Below are positions 45,312 through 55,200 of a DNA stretch of 57,960 nucleotides, piece by piece. Under the pieces are notes generated by a model that was not told the DNA's origin, searched no databases, and saw only the letters and a list, made by a program, of their open reading frames with translations. Source of the DNA: Balneolaceae bacterium (GTDB lineage: Bacteria > Bacteroidota > Rhodothermia > Balneolales > Balneolaceae); contig JAEPNO010000018.1 in assembly GCA_017643365.1 (NCBI GenBank), positions 1-57,960 on the forward strand. The letters are read 5' to 3'. Each line of letters starts with the position of its first letter. The stretch's first letter is position 1. The position numbers and the translations under genes were made by a program.

Positions 45312-48300
45312 TTATGAATTAATAAGTCTGTGTTCTTTTATGGATACTTTTAATATCGTCACCTCACCGGTTCGACCGAAAATCATCGCGCTTGTTTTCT
45401 TATCGAGCGATAATCCATTAAATGATTGGGAAGCGCCGTTTTGCAAATATGCTTCAATTCCATCCTGTTCTTCAATTTTGTAGATCACAGGAACCTGGCA
45501 ATAACTGAATGCCAATGCGTTTTTAGGAACCACAACTTCGTTCTCATTTCCATTTAGATTCGAAATCTGATAAGTGCCGGGCTCGGTTAAAAACTCGGAT
45601 TTACGTAATATAACGGGGTTAAACGACAGTACGCCATCCTCTACTTCGATTCCAAGTTCGCCGATTCTGGCCAGAATATCTTCCTTCACTTGTCCGGTCA
45701 TTCCGGGCTGTTGTGCTCCACGGTGATAAGGTGTATGAGAGTATGGATCGGTTGGAAAAGCGCCATACACTTCGGGAGATTTATGGATTCCGATGCCTTC
45801 ACCAATTTCATAGAAATGTTCGGCAAGTTTGGCTTTTACTTCTTCATCAGAGCCTGCTTTTTCTGCCTGATCGCATACTTCGAAAGCTGCCAGATACAAC
45901 TTCGAAACCATGTGCCAGTAAATAGATCCCAATCCCTCGTAGCCATAAAACGTACCCGAGCGTCCGGTAAATGCTTTGTGATTGAATACATCTTCGAAAG
46001 TATCCAAAATGGCTTCCCTTTCTTTAGCCACGAGATCAGCAAATTCGCTGTCTTCAAGTGAAGTCAATGCTTTATCAAGATCGCCGGCATTTTTGAAATT
46101 ACCATTGAAATGATAACCACCGTTCACATCTTTGCTGATAATTCTGGTATCTCCCGTTTCCACCATCTTACTTAATAATTTGGATGATGACACCGCTGAT
46201 TCCGGCACATTATTGCGTTGTAAAAAGCCCGGCAATTCTTTGTTTGGATACAGAATGTAACTTGCCTGATCCTCGCGATACAAGGTGCTTTGGCGCAATC
46301 CTTCAAGCACTTCCAGCGATTCTTCAGCAGTCAAATATCCTGAACTCAATACCGCAACTTGTCCTTCCAGCATTTCATCAAGATAAGAAATGGAGATTCC
46401 ATCGCCTTCAATACTCATGATATTATAGGCATGGTACAAATTGTCATTTCGCTTGTTTGAGCGAATTGAATGCTCTAAGTACTCGTTTGTAACCGCAACA
46501 AATTCTCGTACAGCTGAAATATCTAAATTTGATAACTCACCGGAAAAACCGTTGTTGTAAATGCTATCTCGATAATCACTAGCTGCTTTACCAAGGGCAT
46601 CGGTGATTGTCTTGCGCTGTTCGTCGCTAACTGCTCCACTGATCACCACTTTGTGAGTATCCAGTGTTTTTTTGATGGAATTGAAGCAGTCTAGTAATTC
46701 AACCGAAACTTCAACGCTATCGTCGGTTACGCTAGCCAGTACATTTTGCATGTGTGCTAAAAATCTGCGCAAGTAATACAAGGTAACCATCGAAACCCCA
46801 TTCCCCACCAAGGCGTTGTTGGCGTCGTTCCATTCCGGACGTTGAGTGTTCATCCAGATGCCGCCTTCGGGAATGAGATTTGATACTTTGGCTAAGGTTG
46901 TAGCCAATAACTTTTCGAGCAGACTTACCCGATGAATTTCATTCTTTTTGTTGATGAGAAGAGCTCCATCTGCCCCGATTTCTGCTACTCGTTCTCGAAT
47001 AGCTTCGTCTCCCTCTGCATCAAAATCGATGGTGTCTTTTGGGTTTTTGGCAATGTCGTCGTAGCTCTTAATTCGATACGGAACGTTGGCATATACAAAT
47101 ACATCTTCATCCATTAAAGCCGGGAAAGCTTCCGGTTGATGCTTCTCGTACAATTCCAAAAACTTGAGTAGATAAATGATTTGATGATCACCCCAATACC
47201 CGATGTACGACCATGGATCGTCGGGCTCGATGGTTTCCCAATCGAAACCGCCTTTTGTAACGCGATAAGGGTTGTAGCCATCAAAAGTTGTGGCATTGAG
47301 GAATTTGAAAATCATACCCTCTAAAAACTTCGGGTACGAATGAGCTAATGCTTCCCAGTTTTGGAAAATGTCGCGCCAGTTACCTTCGTAATCAAGGATC
47401 TTAGTTCCATCTTCATTATGGGTATTGATCGAAAAACGGTTCCAAGGACGAGATGGATCGCCATGTCGGCGACTGAATTTTAGTGGCAGATATTCTTTAA
47501 CTAAACGGATCAGATCGGCATCGTCGCTATTGTCGATGGTTGATAGCAACACCGATTGGTCGAAGACTTCCGGCAGGTCGCTAAGCAGTTTTTGATTTCT
47601 TTGAAAGGTCGGCTTACTGGCGTTATCCAAATATTGGGCAAAATCATCTTTTTCAATCTGATAATGATGATCGAAAATACCGCCACGCATGATGTTAAAT
47701 AACACATTTGAATAATGGCGGGCATCTTTAAGCTCGTCGGCACTTAATTGCATGCCATCAGACTGTGCAACCAGATTCTTCAGTTTTTTGGTGCCTACTT
47801 GTACATTTTGATCCACTTCATGCTGAAGCTCATCCGGATCGGATTTCAAACGCTCGTTAAGGGCAATTGTACCTGCGTGGTTTTGATTCACATTGGCTAC
47901 CAAATTCCAAGACTCATAGGTACCGGCGGCCAAGGTTAATTCAGTACAAACAAAGTACGCGCCTTTTTCACCTTTAATATCATCTTCGGCAGTTACTGAT
48001 GCACCATTTCTAAAAGCATCTAATTGAAGCGATGAGACCAAGTAGGTTGGATTTTTTAAACCGGTAGACCAAACAACATTGGCTTTTAATGCTTCGCTCG
48101 GTTCTGCTTTATCAACAGGAATTGCACTCAGTGCGTAGATGCCTAAGCCCGTTTCCGTAACCATTTCCGATCTTTTATATGCATCAAGCAAGTTGCTTGA
48201 TCTCACCTGAAGATCACTATTTACACTTGCCGGCAGAATATTCTGAATACCATCCAGAATAGTGATGGTAACATCCGAATCTGCAATATTTTGAACCGTT

Positions 48301-48779
48301 GAAGTTCGTACGAAACCGAAATCGTTGCTGGATTTCCACTCGTATTTGAACGATAAATTCAGATCATGATTTATCTCTTCGAATAAAACTTTATTGCCCC
48401 ACCGACTTTTATACAAATTTCGCGAAGTATTGTATCGGTGTTCATCGTGTTTAGAAAACGGCTCCCAAACCTGCTTCTTGCCGTCGACAACCACTTGAAT
48501 GATGGTTTTTGAACCGGTGATATCAGCAAACTCTGTAATTTTATCATCTGTGTAATACGGAAACAACGAAAACTCTGAGTTCTTTCTTCCTGCGGTAAGT
48601 CCGCCATTGCTTGAAATGAACATCCAGTGATTCGAATCACTAACTATGCTCATGAAAAAAGGTCGGATTTTATCCGAATCGGTAATCTTGAAATAGGGCT
48701 CGTTATTAATGGTAACAGCTTCTAATTTGTTACTTGCTGTTTGAGTACCCGTTGAATTTTTGTTTGATGATAGGCTCAT
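45312..48779 (-). CDS. Beta-1,3-glucan phosphorylase, GH149/GH161 type
   Basis: A 1155-residue cytoplasmic enzyme without signal peptide. It is related to GH94 phosphorylases and best fits the long beta-1,3-oligoglucan phosphorylases of GH149 (or sister family GH161), which convert beta-1,3-glucan plus phosphate to alpha-glucose-1-phosphate. An N-terminal beta-sandwich (about 20-310) is followed by an (alpha/alpha)6-type domain with GNWRDIFQNWEAL (466-478), GYWGDHQ (527-533) and RPEWNDANNALVGNG (647-661), the last placing the likely catalytic Asp, and by a C-terminal jelly roll. Family choice between GH149 and GH161 is uncertain by eye; length and GH17/GH30 neighbours favour GH149. It conserves phosphate-bond energy from imported glucan. 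Confidence 0.78.
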   Translation of the reverse strand: MSLSSNKNSTGTQTASNKLEAVTINNEPYFKITDSDKIRPFFMSIVSDSNHWMFISSNGGLTAGRKNSEFSLFPYYTDDKITEFADITGSKTIIQVVVDGKKQVWEPFSKHDEHRYNTSRNLYKSRWGNKVLFEEINHDLNLSFKYEWKSSNDFGFVRTSTVQNIADSDVTITILDGIQNILPASVNSDLQVRSSNLLDAYKRSEMVTETGLGIYALSAIPVDKAEPSEALKANVVWSTGLKNPTYLVSSLQLDAFRNGASVTAEDDIKGEKGAYFVCTELTLAAGTYESWNLVANVNQNHAGTIALNERLKSDPDELQHEVDQNVQVGTKKLKNLVAQSDGMQLSADELKDARHYSNVLFNIMRGGIFDHHYQIEKDDFAQYLDNASKPTFQRNQKLLSDLPEVFDQSVLLSTIDNSDDADLIRLVKEYLPLKFSRRHGDPSRPWNRFSINTHNEDGTKILDYEGNWRDIFQNWEALAHSYPKFLEGMIFKFLNATTFDGYNPYRVTKGGFDWETIEPDDPWSYIGYWGDHQIIYLLKFLELYEKHQPEAFPALMDEDVFVYANVPYRIKSYDDIAKNPKDTIDFDAEGDEAIRERVAEIGADGALLINKKNEIHRVSLLEKLLATTLAKVSNLIPEGGIWMNTQRPEWNDANNALVGNGVSMVTLYYLRRFLAHMQNVLASVTDDSVEVSVELLDCFNSIKKTLDTHKVVISGAVSDEQRKTITDALGKAASDYRDSIYNNGFSGELSNLDISAVREFVAVTNEYLEHSIRSNKRNDNLYHAYNIMSIEGDGISISYLDEMLEGQVAVLSSGYLTAEESLEVLEGLRQSTLYREDQASYILYPNKELPGFLQRNNVPESAVSSSKLLSKMVETGDTRIISKDVNGGYHFNGNFKNAGDLDKALTSLEDSEFADLVAKEREAILDTFEDVFNHKAFTGRSGTFYGYEGLGSIYWHMVSKLYLAAFEVCDQAEKAGSDEEVKAKLAEHFYEIGEGIGIHKSPEVYGAFPTDPYSHTPYHRGAQQPGMTGQVKEDILARIGELGIEVEDGVLSFNPVILRKSEFLTEPGTYQISNLNGNENEVVVPKNALAFSYCQVPVIYKIEEQDGIEAYLQNGASQSFNGLSLDKKTSAMIFGRTGEVTILKVSIKEHRLINS

Positions 48780-48843
48780 CGCTGTTAAACTTTTTGTTGT
48801 GAGTGAAGTTATTGAGTTTGCTTTATTGTACCGCTAGTGCGAG

Positions 48844-49680
48844 TTATCCATCGTAGCTATACACTCGAACGTAATCTACATACATTGCCTGTGGAAATGG
48901 TGTGCTGCTATCCGGTGAGCCTACAAACGACCCGCCAACAGCAACGTTAATAATGATGTAGAACACATTGTCGTTAAAAACCCATTCGCCGTTCACATCA
49001 TCAGGAGTGATTTCGTTATACATTTCATCATCAACGAAATAGCGAATAAAATCCGGACCCCATTCAATAGCAAACACATGAAACTCTGAATCGAATCGGC
49101 CTGACTTTAAATTGTAGGCAGCTCCTTCTGCTTGCCCGGCCGAGTATCCCGGACCATGCACACTTCCGTGAATGATCGTTGGCTCTTGCCCCCGATATTC
49201 CATGATATCAATCTCACCGATTTGTGGCCAAACAACGGTTCCGTTGGAATCGTCGCCGAGTAACCAAAATGCCGGCCAGATTCCTTGCCCAAATGGAAGC
49301 ATAATTCGAGCCTCGTATCGGCCGTAGGTTTGCTCAAAAATTTCTCTGGTTAAAATTTTTGCAGAGGTGTAATTCGAGTTTTCAAAACGCTCTTTACGGG
49401 CTGTTATCTCTAACATGCCGTTTTCAACTTTGATATTATCAGAACGATCGGTGTAATACTGAAGCTCGTTATTACCCCAGCCCGGTGTTCCGAAAATCTC
49501 TACTCCGGTTCCAATATCGAACGACCATTTTGAAGCATCAACGGATCCTTCAGTATCAAATTCGTCTGACCAAACCAGCGTTGCGAATTCGTTTTCCGGT
49601 TCGTTGGTGCTCTCCTTGCATCCCTGTAACACAAGGATGAAGGAAAGTATCAGTGAAAAAACAGTTAGATGTTTGTTCAT
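48844..49680 (-). CDS. GH16 endo-beta-1,3-glucanase (laminarinase) lipoprotein
   Basis: A 278-residue lipoprotein (LVLQGCKES, Cys21). The GH16 catalytic signature GEIDIMEYRG is at 155-164, with nucleophile Glu156, Asp158 and acid/base Glu161. Other family blocks are WSDEFD (37-42), GWGNNELQYYT (67-77), RYEARIMLPFGQGIWPAFWLLG (121-142) and the C-terminal MYVDYVRVY. It should cut laminarin-type beta-1,3-glucan at the cell surface or in the periplasm. The frame opens upstream at 49761, but those 27 residues overlap the preceding gene; ATG at 49680 begins the lipoprotein signal. It is preceded by the binding lipoprotein gene (22 bases) and followed by the phosphorylase gene (64 bases). Confidence 0.93.
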   Translation of the reverse strand: MNKHLTVFSLILSFILVLQGCKESTNEPENEFATLVWSDEFDTEGSVDASKWSFDIGTGVEIFGTPGWGNNELQYYTDRSDNIKVENGMLEITARKERFENSNYTSAKILTREIFEQTYGRYEARIMLPFGQGIWPAFWLLGDDSNGTVVWPQIGEIDIMEYRGQEPTIIHGSVHGPGYSAGQAEGAAYNLKSGRFDSEFHVFAIEWGPDFIRYFVDDEMYNEITPDDVNGEWVFNDNVFYIIINVAVGGSFVGSPDSSTPFPQAMYVDYVRVYSYDG

Positions 49681-49702
49681 AAAACGTAAAGTGAGTTTTG
49701 CC

Positions 49703-52219
49703 TTAGTTTGATTGGATGATGTTATCGATATAGAAGGTACCGGTGGAATTTCCAGGGCCATCCATAAAGATGGTCAAACGAGGGAAGGAAGCAGTTGAAG
49801 TGAATGTAAAGGTTAACTTTTCCCATCCTGAACCGGTATGATTTTGGGGATTTTCATCAAAATCGCCCTGATCAACCTCAATTTTCATTAACACTGGAAT
49901 GGCAGTTGTTGAATACACATCCATAGTTATAGTTTGGCCATTCGCAAAATTGATATTGTTCTCTAAATCAAAATAGATGCCTTCCCATTGCTGGCCAACA
50001 TTGGTGATCGAACCCACTTTAGATGCTGTGTTGTTTGATCCCGAAACATCAGGATTGTCAACCACTTCGTAGGCTGTTCCGTTAAAGGTTGTTGCAGCAT
50101 AAATCACATTCGAATCGTCGAAGGTAATTGGTAATTCAGGGGCAGTTTTTTCGCCACCGCCAGAGCCACCGGTTCCATCGGTATAGTAGTAGATGTTGTC
50201 TACAAAAATATCTGAGATGGTGTCGTCTGAGACAAAGAAAATCAAACCAATTTTATCCTGAGCGGTAAGATTGAAATCGGATAATGGAACGTCGAAACTT
50301 ACCCATTCTCCTTCGCGCAGAGCTCCCGAATTAAAGGTCACAGACCCGGATGATTCGTTGCCTCCAACATCGTTGATAAGCTGGAATCGAATGAAATCGC
50401 CTGCTGTGATGGCTTCGTTTACATAGATATCAACATGAATGTGCGACATTTCCGAAACATCCACCGGTGAGTTGGATTGATTTGGATCAACACCTGTTCC
50501 GATCCCTACAAAATTGAGATCGGTGTAATGAATGATTCCATCGCCATCAATCAATACATCAGCACCCTGAGGTCCACCGTCGAAACCGGTTCCGCCCAGA
50601 GTAGTTTGTCCATCACCATTAAAGAAGCCGTTGTAGTAATCTACAGGTACATTCGTGTAAGCATCGCTGAAGATAGAAATCACGCTATCGGCATCTTCTG
50701 TTGGAACCGGTGCAGTTTCAATATCAACAGGTTCACCACCATTGCCGCCATTACCACCGTTACCGCCTGATCCATCAGTGCCGTCGTCGTAGTAGAAAAT
50801 ATTATCAACATAGATGTTTGAGATAGTGGCATCACTCACAAAGAAGATAAGTCCAAGTGCCGAGCGATCGGCCAATCCGAAATCAGCAAGTGGAATGTCC
50901 AGACTCAGCCAGTCGTTTTCTAGTAATTGATCGTCGGTGATTCTAATCGAACCGGAGGTTTCATTCCCACCTACATCATTGAGTAATTGGATGGTTATGT
51001 AGTCGCCCGGATCTATGCTTTCCTGAACGTTGATATCAACATGCATGTGAGTCATCTCAGTTGCATCAACAGGATTTACATTTAAGAATGTACCAATACC
51101 TACAAAGTTCAGATCGGTATAGTTGATGATTCCATCACCATTTACGACGATATCGGCACCTTGCGGACCGCCATCAAAACCGGTTCCACCTTGAGTTGTT
51201 TGACCATCACCGTTAAAGAATCCGTTGTAATAATCAACCGGAACGTTGGTGTATGCATCACTAAATATCGAAATAACGCTGTCGGCCGGAACCGTTGGCA
51301 CAGGCGCTGACTGGAAAGTTCCATTCGAAATCACCGTTAAAGAACCGTCGGCTTCGGTGCCATCAATCATACCGGTGATTGTTGCAGTTCCTTCTCCAAC
51401 CACGGTTACAACACCGTTTTCATCAACCGTTGCAACTGCCGGGTTTGAAGAAACAAAATCGAAGTAACCGGACGCAACTGTAAGCATTACATCCTGGCTG
51501 ACTGTAGTTTCATCAGCTAAAGTGATGATCGTATTTAAGGTTTGTTCGAAACCCGTAATTGAATAGGAAAGGTTTACAAAACTGGTAATGGTTAGGTCTT
51601 GCCCGTTGTTAATAGCTGGACGTGGTTGAGCTATATTACCAAGTTTTTCGAATTTCAAATCATCCACCCAAAAACTGTAGCCGTCTCCATTTTCAGGTTC
51701 TTCAGCAAACCAGAACATTCCGGTCATTGCTGTTAATTTATTGGAAGCCGGAAATGGTATCACATATTTTTTCCAGTATGTAGATAATTTAAGACCATCC
51801 AAACGAACTTCGAAATCGTTATCGCCTTCAACACCTTGCCCAAAACCTACGCTGTTTATAACTCCTGCCTTCGAACCTTTAGCATAAAAGGTTAATGCGT
51901 CGTATTCTGTGAGATCTCGTCCACCGTTTAAATCTACAAATGCAGCGCCCGCATAAGATCCTGATGGATCTCCTGCATTAGGCACATCGATACGCATGGA
52001 TGCATCCGAATTATTATAAGTTACATCGGTATCAACCTGAAATGCGTCGAGTTTTGCGAAGCCATCATCGTAGGGAAAATATTCCAGTCCGGCACTAAAG
52101 CCATCGATGAAAACATCCGGATTATTGGTTAAGGTCGGCTCGCTAAGTCCGTCTACCGATCGCTGGCAACTTGCTGCAAAAAAGATGACAAGTAAACCTG
52201 CAAATAAAGAACGAGTCAT
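49703..52219 (-). CDS. Multi-module glycan-binding lipoprotein
   Basis: An 838-residue lipoprotein (signal MTRSLFAGLLVIFFAASCQ). Modules in order: a CBM11-like domain (about 30-190, ending YSFWVDDLKFEKL), a bacterial Ig-like BIG_2 domain (about 200-300, FVSSNPAVATVDENGVVTV), module Y twice (about 312-490 and 517-700, each starting SVISIFSDAYTNVPVDYYNG) separated by a GGNGGNGGNGG linker, and module X (about 710-838, ending TFYIDNIIQSN). Modules X and Y also make up the T9SS-sorted protein at 36805-38181. There are no catalytic residues. It probably holds glucan at the cell surface, like SusE/SusF or surface glycan-binding proteins. The frame also opens at 52243; ATG 52219 starts the signal peptide. 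Confidence 0.85.
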   Translation of the reverse strand: MTRSLFAGLLVIFFAASCQRSVDGLSEPTLTNNPDVFIDGFSAGLEYFPYDDGFAKLDAFQVDTDVTYNNSDASMRIDVPNAGDPSGSYAGAAFVDLNGGRDLTEYDALTFYAKGSKAGVINSVGFGQGVEGDNDFEVRLDGLKLSTYWKKYVIPFPASNKLTAMTGMFWFAEEPENGDGYSFWVDDLKFEKLGNIAQPRPAINNGQDLTITSFVNLSYSITGFEQTLNTIITLADETTVSQDVMLTVASGYFDFVSSNPAVATVDENGVVTVVGEGTATITGMIDGTEADGSLTVISNGTFQSAPVPTVPADSVISIFSDAYTNVPVDYYNGFFNGDGQTTQGGTGFDGGPQGADIVVNGDGIINYTDLNFVGIGTFLNVNPVDATEMTHMHVDINVQESIDPGDYITIQLLNDVGGNETSGSIRITDDQLLENDWLSLDIPLADFGLADRSALGLIFFVSDATISNIYVDNIFYYDDGTDGSGGNGGNGGNGGEPVDIETAPVPTEDADSVISIFSDAYTNVPVDYYNGFFNGDGQTTLGGTGFDGGPQGADVLIDGDGIIHYTDLNFVGIGTGVDPNQSNSPVDVSEMSHIHVDIYVNEAITAGDFIRFQLINDVGGNESSGSVTFNSGALREGEWVSFDVPLSDFNLTAQDKIGLIFFVSDDTISDIFVDNIYYYTDGTGGSGGGEKTAPELPITFDDSNVIYAATTFNGTAYEVVDNPDVSGSNNTASKVGSITNVGQQWEGIYFDLENNINFANGQTITMDVYSTTAIPVLMKIEVDQGDFDENPQNHTGSGWEKLTFTFTSTASFPRLTIFMDGPGNSTGTFYIDNIIQSN

Positions 52220-52256
52220 AATAGTTAAATTTAAATCTTTCATTTACTTATCTCTT

Positions 52257-55200
52257 TTAATTTCTGATGTCGATTTGAATGTATGTACGGATTTCCCATT
52301 CTGAACCGTAGCCTAAATCTTCGGCGCCGGGTTGCAGGGTAACTTCGCCGGTAGCATCATCCACATCGGCAAGTGAGTAGCGTGGTGAGTATCGGTTTAA
52401 GCTGCGATAAGTACCGCGTACACCTAAACGTGTTGTAGGCAGATCAAACCAGTCGGGTTTGCCTAATGTGGTCGAGAAATCAGCCATTAACTGCACCGGA
52501 TACGTTTGGTTGAAATCGCGGTTGTAATCAAAAGGCCCCCAATCGTTGAATCTCGCAAAGGAGTTCAATTTCAAATTTTTGTAGATCATTTGAAGATCAG
52601 TACCGAAACGTGTGATTTTTCGTGGATCGTTACCATTGGCCTGACCTTCCCCACCGTAAATCACGGCAACAAAGCCCAGATCTCTATTCAGTTTTGATAC
52701 TACTCGAGCGTTTACTTCAATCAAGTCTTCGGCAGGAGCAGAACCATTAAAGGCAAAAGTTGAACGGCCATCCGGTAGAATACCAATGGCAGCATCTTGT
52801 ACGGTTGGCAAGTGTCTGTAAATAACACCTAAACTGATTGCCAATTTTGCATCTTCCGAACGGTTGCTGTCCCAGTTGTACATCCAGGTTCCCGGAGTTG
52901 GATCCCAGGTTAGAACCAATTCGCCGGAAGTTTGCTCTCGGTTCGAACGCACTGCAAATGGATCGTCGATATAGTTACGAGGACGTGCACCGCCATCTAA
53001 ACCGGCAGGAATTGGACCTTCGATTGGTTTTTGCCATAAGAAATTTGGTGCGATTTGTAAATTTCCGATTGTGTAGGTGAATCCGGAAAGTACATTCATC
53101 TGGTTGCCACTACCGCTGTCTTTTAGTCTCCAGCCGGTAAACGTTTGGGTTTGATCGGCACCACCGTTGGCAACTAAGCCTTGAATGGCTCCCTGACCAT
53201 ACCAATTAATTAAGCCACCTGTATAGGTCAATTTCATTTTGGCACCAAAGTTATCCATTGGTTTGATCTCATCAACGTAGGCATTGTATGTACCATCTTC
53301 GTTTTCGCGAACCAACTGGAATTCACGTCCGTTTAACGGTTGACCAGCCCAAATACCACCCACTTCAACACCTAGTTTTCCAAATTCTTGAGCGGCATAT
53401 AATGTGAGTCTTCTGGTTTTTGGCCGAGGAATAGCAAATGAACTTTCGGTTGTTCTCTGCTGCTCTAAATCTTCATGGAAAATCCCGGTTAGTTGTGTTT
53501 GGCCAACCATCTTGGTGTATTTAATTAAGAAAGCCGGATTGGCTCCCCACCATAATTCAGGACCAAAAGCGGCTTTAAGTCCGTCGAACTGATAACGCCC
53601 TTCAACTTCGAAACCGAATGGTGCAGTACCGTTATAAATATCGATGTTTGGGCCATAATTCGCCTCGGGATATAATCCAAAGAAATCGCCCTCATATCCC
53701 CAGTGATAACGCCCTGTTCGGTAAAATCCGGTGATATCAAAATACTTGCTCGTCCATTCGTACTCGGCGCTGTAAATAGCCACGCGATTGACATCCGTAA
53801 GCGTAACATCACCGTTGGGTCCTTCAACATCTACAGGTCGGCCGCGATTCTCGTAAAAGATTTCGTCGATCGGATTACCAGGAACATTGCCCAAAATACT
53901 GGTAACCAAATTCGCCCGGATATTTGGAGCAGGATTAGCTTCCACTCCGATAAAAAATGTTTCTAAATGATCGAATCCCTGCTGAGTTGGATATTCTCTT
54001 TCGTTTGGATTCGGCTCTTCGGGAGTAGTGATATAAGTTCCGCCGGTGCTGTAGGTTCTAAAATCAGCGGTGAATTGGCTGAGTCGAATAATATCTGCTG
54101 CCGAGCCTTCTAACGCGGCTTTATCGCCACGAGCTTTTAGTACAGCACCTTGAATGGAAATTGCATCGAAATATTTTTCTAAATCGTAAAGAGAGGCGTC
54201 TTCATCATATACATCATAGCGATGCGCTTCTTGCAATACATAATAAGATGCACGTGGGAAAAGCTCATAATAACCAAAAGGATCGGTTGGCCCTTTTGCG
54301 GTAATACCAAACCACTCTTCGTTCATGTTGTTTTGGCCATTCGCAAAATCGAACTGGTAGCCACCATTTGCCCAAGAAGCATTGATATCATGTATATCTA
54401 AATTTTCAACTTGGCCATATTTCCACCAACCATCACTAAACTGGAAAGTAAAACCACCAATAGAATTGTTGTTTTTACCCATTCCGGCTGCGTTCTCGTA
54501 AATCTCTTTCCAGTTTCCTTTTTGATAATATGCCTGATCGCCTTGCGCTTCTTTTAAGGTTCGAGCGTTAAACGCATCTGAGCCAAACTCGGTAAGTAAA
54601 ACAGGCTTGTCGTATTCGTTGGCTACACGCTCGTATAAATCGGTAAATGAAATACCGCGATAGGTGTTAGTTCCAAAAATGTCGATATCCGGGGCATGCT
54701 CAGCAATTTGATCCATAAACAACAAATCACCATTACAGAGCGCAATCGGGTGATTGGTACTGATATTCTTCATCGCCAACGTTGCTTCGTTAAACAACTT
54801 GTACATGTCGATAGCTTTTTGTGTCGACTTTCGATCTTCCATCGGGATGTCTTCGGTTTCAGCACCTTCCCAGAAAAGACCATAGTTGTTTTCGTTCCCT
54901 AATAAGAACAATAGTAAACCCGGAGTGTCTTGATACTCGCTCACTAATTGAGTGGTTTCGGCAAGTAGCAATTCCCGCACTCGTGGATCACCATAATCTG
55001 TGTTTGGGGTCCACACACCATCAAGGGTCAGCCCATATCTACCGAATGAGTGATTAAGCATGGTATAAATTCCGTAGTTCTCGTAGATATAAGTAATCCA
55101 CTCGGGCTGAATTCCGGTATATACCCGAATTGCATTTACTCCCATATTTTGAAGTAAACCCATTTCGTAATCAAGGGCTTGCTTAATAAAAGCCGGTTCC

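Noticed and set aside
49681-49761. Upstream extension of the GH16 frame.
   Set aside because: It overlaps the end of the preceding gene, while the lipoprotein signal begins exactly at the ATG at 49680.
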